A stretch of DNA of 64,000 bases from Dyadobacter sediminis. GTDB taxonomy: Bacteria; Bacteroidota; Bacteroidia; Cytophagales; Spirosomataceae. The stretch lies in contig NZ_VCEI01000021.1 in the NCBI RefSeq assembly GCF_005860765.1, forward strand, positions 1,177,394-1,241,393, read 5' to 3'. Each line of letters opens with the position of its first letter. The stretch's first letter is position 1. The position numbers and the translations under genes were made by a program. Below are positions 18,056-28,020 of this stretch, piece by piece. The notes under the pieces were generated by a model that worked only from the letters and a program-made list of their open reading frames with translations, was not told the origin of the DNA and made no database searches.

Positions 18056-21000
18056 ATGCAGAATGAAATTAAATTTGGAAGGCTTTTAAAGATGAATAAC
18101 CTGAAAAAAGAGCTGTATAGCATTCTGCAGGAAAATGAAAATGTTTTTGATTTTATTCTGGATTCGGCAACGGACGGATTGATGATATGGGAAGGATCAG
18201 AAGTTTCCGGATATTGGGCAGATGATAAATTGTACAGAATGCTGGGAATGGATTCCAGACCGGAAAACAATGAACCCGACGAACTGTTGCAATCAGAAAT
18301 ACTTTCGGAATACCTTGAAAATGCCCGGAACCATTTCAGTAACAGCAACGAAGAATTCAGCAAGCGGATCCATATCAACGAAAACAAGTCTGAAAAACTG
18401 TTTCTGACCGTGCATGCGCTGGGAATATATAACAACAGCGGTGAACTGATCCGGATCATTTCAGGATTCAAAAGAACAGAGGAAGCCGGACCGAGTTCCG
18501 ATTATAACAATCCGTTGTACAAAACGTTTCTGCACAGCAGCAGCATCTATGCTGTCGGTGTGGATATTGCCGGAAATTATTTTTACGCAAATGATTATTT
18601 CTGTAATTTTTACGGGGTTACACAAGATATCATATACGGAAAGTCATCGTTGCTGGGCGTTGTGCCGGAAGATGTACAAAAGTGCCTGGATACCGGCTGG
18701 AAATGCTATCTGGAACCGGAAATACCGCACGCTGTCGTTCTGAGAAAGCTGTCGCTGAAAGGAGAATTAAATACAACCCAGTGGGAATTTACAGGCATCC
18801 GGAACGAAGCGGGACAGGTTACGGAAGTATTCTGCATCGGGTATGACATTACGCAGAAATTAAAGGTGGAGGAAGATTTGTCCGTGCTGGTTTCGAGTAT
18901 GAACGATGTCCTTTTCACCATTTCCCCGGATGGGATTTTTACATACGTGTCGCCAAGCTGGACGACCATGTACGGCTATTCGGTGGAAGAAACCGTCGGC
19001 AAATCGTTCATCAGTTTTATTCATCCGGACGATATTGAAATCTGCTTCAAGGCATTGCACAAAATCCTGACTTCACAAGATTCGGTAAAAGGAGGCGTGG
19101 AACACAGGATTATGCACAAGGACGGATCATGGTCGTGGAGCAGCACGATGGCAAATGTGAATCCGGTCAGCAAGGAAATCATACTGACGAGCCACAACAT
19201 TACAGAGCTCAGAAATTCAAGAGAACGTCTGAAGGAACTGGCGATTGTCGCATCCAATACGACGGATTACATCCTCATAACGGATAACAAAGGTTACATT
19301 ACATGGATCAACAAAGCCTGTGAAAACCAGACAGGATATACAAGGAAGGAAGTAAAAGGAATGAGGCCGGAGAAAATGATGGGCGGGCCGGAAACGGATA
19401 AAGAAACTGTTGACCGGATTTACAATGCATGCATCAGTAACAACATTGTTCAGGAGGAACTGCTTTGTTATAAGAAAAATGGTGAAAAATACTGGGTTGA
19501 TCTGAAAGTTACCCCGGTTTGTGATGATAAAGGAAACTGCATCAATTACATAGCAGTGGAAAGAGACATTTCATCCCGTAAAAACACGGATGATGAAATG
19601 CGCAGGATGAAGGACATGCTGGAACAGACCAACAGCGTGGCCAGGGTAGGAGGATGGGAGTTTTATCCGCGGACGGGTGAAATTACATGGACGTCCATTG
19701 TGCGGGAAATTCATGAAGTGGATGACGATTTTATGCCTGATCTGCAGTCTGCCATTTCCTTTTATAAAGGCCCGAGCCGCCAGATCATAACGGAAGCGGT
19801 TTACGAAGCGGTATCGCACGGTACGGCCTGGGATATGGAACTGCAGCTCATTACAAGCAAAGGAAATGAGCTGTGGGTTAGGACCATCGGAAAAGCGGAT
19901 ATGAACAATGGCTTTTGCGAAAGGGTTTACGGGGCTTTTCAGGATGTTACGCTGCGCAAGCGCCATGAAGTGGAGCTGCTAAATTCGGAAGCCAAGTTCA
20001 GAAGCCTGTATGATTCTACAAGTGATGCCGTAATCCTTTTTAACCGTCATGAATACCTGGATTGCAACCATGCGGCCTTGATGATGTTCGGGCTGGATAG
20101 CGTTGGTTCACTGCTGAGAATGCCGCTGGGCAATTTGTCCAACAACCCGATGGTAGAAATGGAAAGCGGGCAAGGCATTACGATAGAACACGTCAATAAA
20201 GTGTATGAAGACGGAAGCCATAGTTTTGAATGGACTTACAAGCGTTTTGGCAAGATCAAAGGCACATTTGTCGCCGAAGTACTGTTAACACGGATCAGTA
20301 TCAACGGACAGGAAATCATTCAGGCCGTCATCAGAGATATTACGCTCCGGAAGCAGGCTGAACAGGAATTGCTGGAAGCCCGCGAACATGCCGAATCCGC
20401 CAATAAACTGAAATCGGAATTCCTGGCCAACATGAGCCATGAAATCCGTACACCGCTGAATGGTGTTGTCGGTTTCACCGATCTGCTGATGAAAACCAGT
20501 CTGGATGAAACGCAGCAGCAGTACATGTCCATGGTTTTCCAGTCTGCCAATTCGCTGCTTGATATCATCAATGACATTCTGGATTTTTCCAAAATTGAAG
20601 CCGGAAAGCTGGAACTTACGATGGAGAAAACAGACTTGCTGGAAATCTGCGGGCAAGTCATGGATATGGTTACTTATCAGGCACAGCAAAAACATCTGGA
20701 AATGCTGCTGAATATTCCTTCGGATATTCCGCAGTTCGTCTGGACGGATTCCATTCGCCTGCGGCAGATTCTGGTCAATCTGCTGAGCAACGCCGTAAAG
20801 TTTACCATAACCGGTGAAATCGAACTTAAAATAGAATTACTGACTCCTTTGAGTAATCTGGAAAACAGTTTCAGGTTCTCCGTAAGGGACACAGGAATCG
20901 GGATCGAGCTGCAAAACCAGCGGAAAATCTTTGAAGCATTTGCACAGGAAGATTCTTCCACAACAAAGCGCTTCGGAGGAACGGGCCTCGGCCTTACGAT

Positions 21001-21958
21001 TTCCAACAGTCTTCTGGGACTAATGGACAGCAGACTGCAGCTGACGAGCACGGTGGATGTGGGCAGTACGTTCTATTTTGATGTAACGTTTTCTTCTGTG
21101 GAAGGCGAGAACAAGTTTGCCTGGCAAAATAACGAGCACATTGATAAAATACTGATCGTAGATGACAATCTGAAAAACGGGCGTATCCTGAAAGATATTC
21201 TGAACAACAAAAATATCAGTGCAGATTATGTTCAGAACGGCGATGAAGCAATCAGAAAACTGGCTGCGGAAAACAGGTATGATGTTATTCTGATGGATTT
21301 CAAAATGCCAGGACAGGATGGAATTGAGACCGTGCGCAGGATCAGAAACATCAAAACGGAGCTTGCAAACCAGCCTGTTATCCTGCTTAATGACTCGTTT
21401 GAGGAAGAAATGCTCAATTCGGTAAAAGAAGAACTCAACATTCAGCATTTCCTGATCAAACCGGTCAAGATTCCGCAGCTGTTTCACACCTTGTCACAGA
21501 TAAATCTGAAAAACGGGCATGACGTACCGAGCAATTCAGGACATGAAAAAGGCAAAGTCAGCGCCTATAACCATCAGGAAGTAACGGTTCTGATTGCGGA
21601 AGACCATAAAATCAACATGCTGCTGGTTAAAACGATGCTGGAAAAGATACTTCCCAATGTCCGAATGATTGAAGCGGCAAACGGAAAAGAAGCCATCAAG
21701 GCCTATCAGCAATCTGATCCCGATTTGATTTTCATGGACATACAAATGCCTGAAATGAACGGTTATGAAGCCACAGGAGCTATACGGATGCTGGAAACAG
21801 ATAGAAAGATCCCGATTATTGCACTGACCGCCGGAACCGTTGTCGGAGAACGTGAAAAATGTATTGAAGCCGGAATGGACGATTATCTTACCAAACCGGT
21901 TATAAAGGATACGCTGGAAGAAGCAATTCAGAAATGGCTTTTTAAAGGAAAAAAATAG
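18056..21958 (+). CDS. PAS-rich soluble hybrid histidine kinase with two receiver domains
   Basis: 1300 residues with no signal peptide or membrane segment. PAS-like units lie at about 25-140, 150-270, 275-385, 395-510, 520-635 and 640-765; the first is divergent. A HisKA domain follows with phosphoacceptor His795 (SEFLANMSHEIRTPL), then HATPase (N box NLLSNAVKF, G1 DTGIGI, G2 GGTGLGL). Receiver 1 spans 1031-1145 with Asp1081; its usual Thr/Ser region reads LLNDSFEEE. Receiver 2 spans 1177-1295 with Asp1228 and Lys1280. No output domain or cognate regulator is adjacent, so it is an orphan phosphorelay protein sensing cytosolic or redox/small-molecule cues (inference). Confidence 0.95.
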   Translation: MQNEIKFGRLLKMNNLKKELYSILQENENVFDFILDSATDGLMIWEGSEVSGYWADDKLYRMLGMDSRPENNEPDELLQSEILSEYLENARNHFSNSNEEFSKRIHINENKSEKLFLTVHALGIYNNSGELIRIISGFKRTEEAGPSSDYNNPLYKTFLHSSSIYAVGVDIAGNYFYANDYFCNFYGVTQDIIYGKSSLLGVVPEDVQKCLDTGWKCYLEPEIPHAVVLRKLSLKGELNTTQWEFTGIRNEAGQVTEVFCIGYDITQKLKVEEDLSVLVSSMNDVLFTISPDGIFTYVSPSWTTMYGYSVEETVGKSFISFIHPDDIEICFKALHKILTSQDSVKGGVEHRIMHKDGSWSWSSTMANVNPVSKEIILTSHNITELRNSRERLKELAIVASNTTDYILITDNKGYITWINKACENQTGYTRKEVKGMRPEKMMGGPETDKETVDRIYNACISNNIVQEELLCYKKNGEKYWVDLKVTPVCDDKGNCINYIAVERDISSRKNTDDEMRRMKDMLEQTNSVARVGGWEFYPRTGEITWTSIVREIHEVDDDFMPDLQSAISFYKGPSRQIITEAVYEAVSHGTAWDMELQLITSKGNELWVRTIGKADMNNGFCERVYGAFQDVTLRKRHEVELLNSEAKFRSLYDSTSDAVILFNRHEYLDCNHAALMMFGLDSVGSLLRMPLGNLSNNPMVEMESGQGITIEHVNKVYEDGSHSFEWTYKRFGKIKGTFVAEVLLTRISINGQEIIQAVIRDITLRKQAEQELLEAREHAESANKLKSEFLANMSHEIRTPLNGVVGFTDLLMKTSLDETQQQYMSMVFQSANSLLDIINDILDFSKIEAGKLELTMEKTDLLEICGQVMDMVTYQAQQKHLEMLLNIPSDIPQFVWTDSIRLRQILVNLLSNAVKFTITGEIELKIELLTPLSNLENSFRFSVRDTGIGIELQNQRKIFEAFAQEDSSTTKRFGGTGLGLTISNSLLGLMDSRLQLTSTVDVGSTFYFDVTFSSVEGENKFAWQNNEHIDKILIVDDNLKNGRILKDILNNKNISADYVQNGDEAIRKLAAENRYDVILMDFKMPGQDGIETVRRIRNIKTELANQPVILLNDSFEEEMLNSVKEELNIQHFLIKPVKIPQLFHTLSQINLKNGHDVPSNSGHEKGKVSAYNHQEVTVLIAEDHKINMLLVKTMLEKILPNVRMIEAANGKEAIKAYQQSDPDLIFMDIQMPEMNGYEATGAIRMLETDRKIPIIALTAGTVVGEREKCIEAGMDDYLTKPVIKDTLEEAIQKWLFKGKK

Positions 21959-21971
21959 AAGAGCTGTCTTA

Positions 21972-22053
21972 AAACAAAGCTGTCATTGATGCTGGAAATA
22001 GGCCGGAAAACACATCCGGACTTTCCTGTCGCAATGACAGCTTTGTTTGATTT
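21972..22053. terminator. Terminator between convergent hybrid kinase and SDR genes
   Basis: A perfect 16-bp inverted repeat, 21972-21987 (aaacaaagctgtcatt) and 22033-22048 (aatgacagctttgttt), separated by 45 bases that contain a smaller gccggaaaa.../...tccggac fold. Its arms end in A and T runs, so it can act in both directions. Confidence 0.7.
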
Positions 22054-22911
22054 TTATCCGTTAACAACTTGTCCGCCATTTGGATGCAGAACCTGCCCGC
22101 TCATGTAGGACGCATCTTCACTGGCCAGAAACACATAGCACGGCGCCACTTCGCTGGGTTGTCCGGGTCGTTTAAGAGGCGTATCTTTGCCGAATTTTTC
22201 TACCTTATCAGAATCAAAAGTAGCAGGGATCAGCGGCGTCCAGATCGGGCCGGGTGCAACGGCATTTACCCTGATGTTCTTTTCTGCCAGATTAATCGCC
22301 AGCGAACGGGTATACGCTACAATGGCGCCTTTCGTAGAGGAATAATCCAGCAGCGCAGGGCTTCCGTGATAAGCGGTTACCGAAGTCGTATTCACAATCG
22401 CATCGCCTTCTTTCAGGTGCGGAAGTGCCGCTTGTGTAAAATAGAAGAAAGAAAATATATTGGTCGAAAAAGTATCTTTGAGCTGTTCGGCGGAAATTTC
22501 CTGCACGTCCTCTTTCGGGTGCTGCTCGGCGGCATTGTTCACCAGAATATTCAGTTTCCCGAATTCGCTTACAACACGTTCCACGGCTTCTTTACAGAAG
22601 GATTCGCTGCGGATATCGCCCGGGATCAGCAGGCAGGCTTTTCCTTCGGCTTCCACAAGCGATTTTGTTTTTTGTGCATCTTCGTTCTCATTCAGGTATA
22701 CAATGGCAATGTCGGCACCTTCACGTGCAAAATGTACGGCAACGGCACGTCCGATACCGCTGTCGCCGCCCGTAATCAGAGCCGTTTTTCCTTCCAGCCT
22801 GCTGCTGCCTTTGTAATTCTCCCGGATAATAACCGGTGCCGGATCCATTTCTTTTTCAATGCCCGGCTGTGATTCCTGCGTCTGGCCTTTCGTATCTATT
22901 TCGTAATTCAT
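22054..22911 (-). CDS. SDR oxidoreductase (YghA/GsiB-neighbour stress-type)
   Basis: 285 residues from the ATG at 22911; the frame extends to 22974 but that adds residues unlike the family. It has the N-terminal extension typical of the YghA/general-stress SDR subgroup (about 40 residues), then the cofactor loop ALITGGDSGIGRAVAV, NNAAEQHP, the catalytic Ser in NTTSVTAYHG, the Y-S-S-T-K active site and VAPGPIWTPLIP. The C-terminal YMSGQVLHPNGGQVVNG is standard. It is a cytosolic NAD(P)-dependent dehydrogenase; the substrate is unknown. The subgroup is often linked with oxidative or envelope stress. Confidence 0.9.
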   Translation of the reverse strand: MNYEIDTKGQTQESQPGIEKEMDPAPVIIRENYKGSSRLEGKTALITGGDSGIGRAVAVHFAREGADIAIVYLNENEDAQKTKSLVEAEGKACLLIPGDIRSESFCKEAVERVVSEFGKLNILVNNAAEQHPKEDVQEISAEQLKDTFSTNIFSFFYFTQAALPHLKEGDAIVNTTSVTAYHGSPALLDYSSTKGAIVAYTRSLAINLAEKNIRVNAVAPGPIWTPLIPATFDSDKVEKFGKDTPLKRPGQPSEVAPCYVFLASEDASYMSGQVLHPNGGQVVNG

Positions 22912-23156
22912 CTTTACAATTTTTGAATGAAGGTTAAATCTAACCGGACTGCTAAAAACGATATGCCAGTACAATGAGCGGCACTGGCTTCTGGCGGAAG
23001 GTATGAAATGAAGAAGGGAAATTATGACTGAGTAAAGAATTTCACACTACTGACCGGGAAAAAGCAGAAAATGGCCCTGAACTGCGCGCTGCATCGTACT
23101 TCGGGCATAATTATAGTATCCAACGTGGATTATTTCCGTCAAAAAGATCAGATATC

Positions 23157-24419
23157 ATGGAGCAAAAAAAAGTAGTAATTATCGGAGGCGGATTTGCAGG
23201 AATAAACCTTGCGCAGAAACTGGCAAAAGACAATCTCTTTCATATAACTATCGTAGATAAAAACAATTACAACTTCTTTCCGCCGCTGCTTTATCAGGTT
23301 GCCACCGGATTTCTGGATCCTTCCAACATCTGTTATCCGTTCCGGAAGTTCTTTCAGGAAAAGAGCAATTTAAGATTCAATCTGGGATTGTTTCAGGAAG
23401 TTTTTCCGGCAGAAAACAGAATTTTAACGGACACCGGAGACGTTTACTACGATTATCTCATCTTTGCGACAGGTACCGAAACCAACTACTTCGGAATGGA
23501 GAACGTTAAGAAATATGCGGTTCCCATGAAAACGGTGAAAGATGCGCTGGCGTTGCGGAACCATATTTTATGGAACAAGGAAAAGGCGACTAAAATTGCG
23601 GACGTAAATGAAAGGAAAAAGCTGCTTTCCATCGTTGTAGCCGGCGCTGGTCCGACCGGCGTGGAAATTTCGGGCATGCTCGCTGAAATGCACAAGAATA
23701 TTTTTAAAAGGGATTATCCCGAACTGAACAGAGACGAAGTACAGATTTACCTGGTGGATGCGCTTCCGAATGTGCTGAACCCGATGACAAAAAAATCGCA
23801 GCAGGATACGCTGGGCGAACTGAAAGGACTTGGAATAAATGTGCTGCTGGATCATGCCGTAAAGGATTTTCAGAATGGCGTCGTAACGTTCGCAAACGGC
23901 CATGCCATACAAACCGAAACGCTGATCTGGACTTCCGGCGTCACAGGCATTGCCTTGCCGGGACTCCCCAAGGAAGCCATAGGAAAAGGCAGAAGAGTTT
24001 TGGTGGACAGTTATAACCGGGTAAAAGGCTTTACGAATATATTTGCAATCGGTGACATTTGCCTGATGACGACCGATGAGAAATTCCCGGACGGACATCC
24101 GCAGGTTGCGCAGGTTGCCATTCAGCAGGGAAGGACGCTTGCCAAAAATTTCAGGGCATTAATAGAAGGGAAAACGCTGCACGACTTTCATTACAATGAC
24201 CGCGGCTCCATGGCGATCATCGGCGTGAACAAAGCCGTTGCGGACTTGTCGGGAATGCATTTCAACGGGTTTATTGCTTATATGATGTGGCTTGTGGTGC
24301 ATTTGTTTTCGTTGATCCGTTACCGTAATCAGGTCAAGACATTATATAACTGGATTGTTGCGCTTTTTACCAGAGATCAGTCGCTGCGCTTTATCCTGGA
24401 TGCGAAACCTGACAAATAA
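23157..24419 (+). CDS. ndh: Type II NADH:quinone oxidoreductase (NDH-2)
   Basis: 420 residues. The N-terminal FAD loop is VVIIGGGFAGINLAQKL, with NNYNFFPPLLYQVATG as the conserved NDH-2 segment. The NADH-binding loop is VVAGAGPTGVEISGML, followed by WTSGVTG, FAIGD and a quinone-side QVAQVAIQQG. The C-terminal roughly 60 residues include a hydrophobic stretch (FIAYMMWLVVHLFSLI) suited to membrane attachment. It oxidises NADH without pumping protons. It is two bases ahead of corA on the same strand, so the two are co-transcribed. Confidence 0.92.
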   Translation: MEQKKVVIIGGGFAGINLAQKLAKDNLFHITIVDKNNYNFFPPLLYQVATGFLDPSNICYPFRKFFQEKSNLRFNLGLFQEVFPAENRILTDTGDVYYDYLIFATGTETNYFGMENVKKYAVPMKTVKDALALRNHILWNKEKATKIADVNERKKLLSIVVAGAGPTGVEISGMLAEMHKNIFKRDYPELNRDEVQIYLVDALPNVLNPMTKKSQQDTLGELKGLGINVLLDHAVKDFQNGVVTFANGHAIQTETLIWTSGVTGIALPGLPKEAIGKGRRVLVDSYNRVKGFTNIFAIGDICLMTTDEKFPDGHPQVAQVAIQQGRTLAKNFRALIEGKTLHDFHYNDRGSMAIIGVNKAVADLSGMHFNGFIAYMMWLVVHLFSLIRYRNQVKTLYNWIVALFTRDQSLRFILDAKPDK

Positions 24420-24421
24420 TT

Positions 24422-25324
24422 ATGATCCATGTAATTACCGAAAGTTCCGAGTACGGTTTTGAATGGCTGGATGCCGAAAATCCGAGTGATGAAGAAATTG
24501 ATGAGTTAACCAGAAAATATTCCTTGCACCATTCTTCGATAAAAGACTGGCGCCAGCCCGATCATCTTCCCAAATTCGAGAATGTCGGCGGTTATGCTTT
24601 TATTATTTTCCGAGTACATGCCGAGGAAGTCACAATGGAGGCGGATACGGTTCCGGAACTTACTGACAGTGTGGCCATATTCATGAATGAAGAACGGATC
24701 ATAACACTGCACCGAAAAGCATGGCTCGCACCGGAAGCAATCCGGAACAGCCAGAAAGAACAGAATACATGCAGCAATACGCACGAGCTTGTCAATGAAA
24801 TTATAAAAGTCTGTCTCACGACGTACGAAGAGCCTTCTATTAAACTGACGAGCGATATCGAATACTACGAAGCCAATATGTTTCTGAAAAACAGAAAGCC
24901 TGCAATGCTGAAAGGGCTTTACTATTTGCGTCGGAGAGTGGAAGTAACGCGCAGGGTCATTATGCTTTCGCACGATATCATGGAAAAAATAGATACGCCG
25001 GAACAAGGCAATGCCAATACCAGAGATACAAGGGATCTGTTTGTAAAACTTCAGAACATTTACGATACACTTTTTGAGAACATGAATCAGCTCGTGATGA
25101 TCTATTTTTCCATATCTTCCCAGCGGACCAACGAAATTGTACGCATTCTGACTTTGTTTTCGGTATTTTTCATGCCGCTGACGTTCATTGTAGGCATTTA
25201 CGGAATGAATTTCCGCTACATGCCGGAGCTTCAGATGAAATACGGTTATCCTGTCACCCTGTTTGCGATGGCATTGATTACGGTCGGGATTTATATGTGG
25301 TTCAAGCGAAAAAGCTGGCTCTGA
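24422..25324 (+). CDS. corA: CorA-family Mg2+/Co2+ transporter
   Basis: 300 residues. A cytoplasmic alpha/beta N-terminal domain is followed by long helices (about 140-240) and two C-terminal membrane segments (about 240-263 and 273-293). The signature YGMNF lies at the end of the first segment. The loop between them is MPELQMKYGYP, without the usual MPEL-x-W pattern intact. CorA proteins form pentameric channels. The pairing with NDH-2 at a two-base gap is unusual; both act at the inner membrane. Confidence 0.92.
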   Translation: MIHVITESSEYGFEWLDAENPSDEEIDELTRKYSLHHSSIKDWRQPDHLPKFENVGGYAFIIFRVHAEEVTMEADTVPELTDSVAIFMNEERIITLHRKAWLAPEAIRNSQKEQNTCSNTHELVNEIIKVCLTTYEEPSIKLTSDIEYYEANMFLKNRKPAMLKGLYYLRRRVEVTRRVIMLSHDIMEKIDTPEQGNANTRDTRDLFVKLQNIYDTLFENMNQLVMIYFSISSQRTNEIVRILTLFSVFFMPLTFIVGIYGMNFRYMPELQMKYGYPVTLFAMALITVGIYMWFKRKSWL

Positions 25325-25369
25325 AAAAGCGTTCAGCGTTGTTTTGACTCAATAATTTGTACTCAACTT

Positions 25370-26839
25370 ATGAAAAAACATTGCATGCCTGCCATGCGGT
25401 TTGTGCTATATGCCCTGATCATGAACCTATTGGTATTGTCGCCGCCTGCATATTCCCTTGCAGTTCCGGTGGTACCCGCCAGTCTGAAAGCTACGGCTGT
25501 TTCTCCGGTGCAGATTAATCTGGAATGGACGGATGCTTCTCTGGACGAAACCGGATTTGAAGTGGAACGCTCGCTGGACGGCAAAGTTTTTGTCCGGATT
25601 GCCGATCTTCCTGCAAACAGCAAGGCTTTTCAGAATCTGCAGCTTATTGCTTCAACGACATACTGGTACCGGGTACGGTCAAAAAACGCATCCGGATTTT
25701 CAGCTTATTCCAATGTTGTGAGCGCCGTGACAAAACCGCCGGTAATCACCATTCCGAAAGCGCCCTCCAGTCTGGCCGTGACAACGGTAACAGGAAAAGA
25801 AATCAACCTGAAATGGACTGACAACGCAACGGATGAAACAGGTTTTGAACTGGAAAGGTCCTTGAACGGAACTGCTTTTGCTAAAATTGCCGACATAACC
25901 GCCAATGCTACGGCTTATGCAGATACCGGTCTTGCTTCCACAACCAAATACTGGTACCGACTGCTGGCTAAAAATACAGCCGGAAAATCTGCATATTCCA
26001 ACGTGGTGAGTGCCACGACGCTGGAAGTAGTTCCCAATGCGCCGGCGGGATTAATTGCAACGGCTGTTTCACCTTTTCAGATTAATCTTGCATGGACAGA
26101 TAAAGCAGTGAACGAAACCGGTTTTCAACTTGAACGTTCGCTGGACGGAGTTACGTTTACCAAAATTGCTGACATTGCGGCCAACAGGATCGGTTACGAA
26201 AACAGGGATCTTGCGCCGGCTACAAAATATTATTACCGGATCAGGGCGGTAAACCTGATCGGGCCATCGGCATATAGTGCGGTGAGTTCGGCGACGACGC
26301 AGCAAATTCCGGTACCCGACATGCCGTCAAACTTGACAGCTGTACCGCTTGCGCCTGATCTCATTCAGCTGAACTGGTCGCCGGTAACCGGCAATGCAAA
26401 TGCCATTGTTGTGGAACGATCACAAAATACGGACGGTAATTTCAGGGAAATAGCCCGCCTGCCGGCCAGTGCAGTGCAGTATCAGGACAAGGATTCACTG
26501 GCCATAACGGATTATTACTACCGGATCAAAGCCGTCAATGCCGGCGGAAGTTCGCCTTACAGTCTGATTTCCATTGTTCGCGGATCTACGATTATCACTG
26601 CAAATGAGCCGTTAACAAACCAGAACCGGATTTATGCTTACGGGCGAACTTTGGTGATTGATCTGAAACCGAAGCCGCAATACCAGCTCAGCATTTATGA
26701 TTTGAATGGAATATTAAGAAATCAGCAGAATGTGCAGCCTTCATCACGAATTGACCTTGGCTTGCTGCATCCGGGTATTTATATCGTTGTTGTGGAAACT
26801 GAAAACACGCGTTTGACGCATAAAATTGTCATTGATTAA
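25370..26839 (+). CDS. Four-FN3-domain secreted protein with T9SS sorting tail
   Basis: 489 residues with a signal peptide (about 1-31). Four fibronectin type III units lie at about 33-121, 131-217, 223-309 and 316-402. The first three share ETGF-x-LERSLDG and KYWYR/YYYR-type strands and look like recent duplications. A type A T9SS tail follows at about 418-489 (YQLSIYDLNGILRNQ, LLHPGIYIVVVE, HKIVID). No catalytic domain is present, so an adhesive or carbohydrate-binding surface role is likely. It ends 22 bases before the GH18 gene, suggesting a shared transcript. Confidence 0.88.
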   Translation: MKKHCMPAMRFVLYALIMNLLVLSPPAYSLAVPVVPASLKATAVSPVQINLEWTDASLDETGFEVERSLDGKVFVRIADLPANSKAFQNLQLIASTTYWYRVRSKNASGFSAYSNVVSAVTKPPVITIPKAPSSLAVTTVTGKEINLKWTDNATDETGFELERSLNGTAFAKIADITANATAYADTGLASTTKYWYRLLAKNTAGKSAYSNVVSATTLEVVPNAPAGLIATAVSPFQINLAWTDKAVNETGFQLERSLDGVTFTKIADIAANRIGYENRDLAPATKYYYRIRAVNLIGPSAYSAVSSATTQQIPVPDMPSNLTAVPLAPDLIQLNWSPVTGNANAIVVERSQNTDGNFREIARLPASAVQYQDKDSLAITDYYYRIKAVNAGGSSPYSLISIVRGSTIITANEPLTNQNRIYAYGRTLVIDLKPKPQYQLSIYDLNGILRNQQNVQPSSRIDLGLLHPGIYIVVVETENTRLTHKIVID

Positions 26840-26861
26840 CCCTGAACCAAAGCTTGTAAGC

Positions 26862-27989
26862 ATGAAATCATTTCTTCGTTTGTTGCTGCTGACAACTGCA
26901 TTTTGCTGCTTCCATTTTCATAAAACGCTGGCGCAAAAAAAGAAAAAGTATGTTGTGAATGCTTATGTCGGCGGTTTTCGCGGGCTGGTGAATACTGAAG
27001 AAATCAATGCGGACAAACTCACGCATATCAATTATGCATTCGTCAACGTTCAGGACAGCCTTGCCGTTCTGACTAATTTGGCCACGGATTCCACCAATTT
27101 CAGGAAGCTGAACGCACTGAAGCTTAAAAACCCGGATCTTCAGATTCTTATTTCAATCGGCGGCTGGGCATGGAGCGAGAATTTTTCAGATGCGGTGCTG
27201 ACGCCGACTTCCCGGCTGCTGTTTGCAAAATCGAGCGTGGACATTATCCGGCAGTATCATCTGGACGGCGTGGATATTGACTGGGAATATCCTGCCATGC
27301 GCGGTGAGGAAGGGAATGTTTTCAGGCCGGAAGACAAGCAGAACTTTACGCTCATGTTCAAGGCATTGCGTGAAGAACTGAATATACTGGAAAAGGAAAA
27401 AGGAAGGAAATTTTTGCTGACAGCGGCCGTCGGCGGTTCAAAATCCTTTATTGACAATACCGAAATGGGTTTGTTGCAGCCCTATATGGATTATATTTTC
27501 ATCATGACTTACGATTACGGTGGTAAAAACGGTACGGTCGGGCACCATACCAATCTTTACGGTTATGGCAATTCCAGAGATGTTTCGTCTGCGGATCAGT
27601 CTGTTAAAAATTTTATCGCAGCAGGCGTCCCGGCTTCCAAAATCGGATTGGGCGCGGCTTTCTACGGAAAAGGCTGGGAAGCAGAAACGGGTAAAAACAA
27701 TGGACTGGGTGAAAAACGCATCAGATCGGTTCCGGGCGGCGGCTACACCAAGCTGAAAGATTCACTGATCAATCAGAACGGCTACAAAAAATACTACGAC
27801 AAAAAAGCCCGGGCACCTTATCTTTTCAACGATTCCACCAAAGTGCTCATCACGTACGAAGACGAAAAATCGGTAAGAGACAAATGCAAATACGTGAAGA
27901 AACACAAGCTGGCAGGGATTTTCTTCTGGGAATATTTCAACGATCCCAAGGAATACCTGATTAAGGAAATCAGCCGCAATCTGGACTGA
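26862..27989 (+). CDS. Glycoside hydrolase family 18 (chitinase-like)
   Basis: 375 residues from the ATG at 26862; an upstream in-frame start overlaps the preceding gene and lacks signal character. A signal peptide (about 1-25) precedes the TIM barrel. The GH18 motif D-x-x-D-x-D-x-E is LDGVDIDWEYP with catalytic Glu142. ISIGGWAWSENF, YIFIMTYDYGG and the closing GIFFWEYFNDP are also typical. It should cleave chitin oligomers or related GlcNAc polymers in the periplasm or outside. It lacks a T9SS tail, unlike its FN3 partner upstream. Confidence 0.93.
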   Translation: MKSFLRLLLLTTAFCCFHFHKTLAQKKKKYVVNAYVGGFRGLVNTEEINADKLTHINYAFVNVQDSLAVLTNLATDSTNFRKLNALKLKNPDLQILISIGGWAWSENFSDAVLTPTSRLLFAKSSVDIIRQYHLDGVDIDWEYPAMRGEEGNVFRPEDKQNFTLMFKALREELNILEKEKGRKFLLTAAVGGSKSFIDNTEMGLLQPYMDYIFIMTYDYGGKNGTVGHHTNLYGYGNSRDVSSADQSVKNFIAAGVPASKIGLGAAFYGKGWEAETGKNNGLGEKRIRSVPGGGYTKLKDSLINQNGYKKYYDKKARAPYLFNDSTKVLITYEDEKSVRDKCKYVKKHKLAGIFFWEYFNDPKEYLIKEISRNLD

Positions 27990-28020
27990 AAGCTCAAATT
28001 TCTCCGGATAACTAACCGTT

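Noticed and set aside
22069..22872. Plus-strand frame of 267 codons over the SDR gene
   Set aside because: It is antisense to a well-supported SDR and composition-driven.
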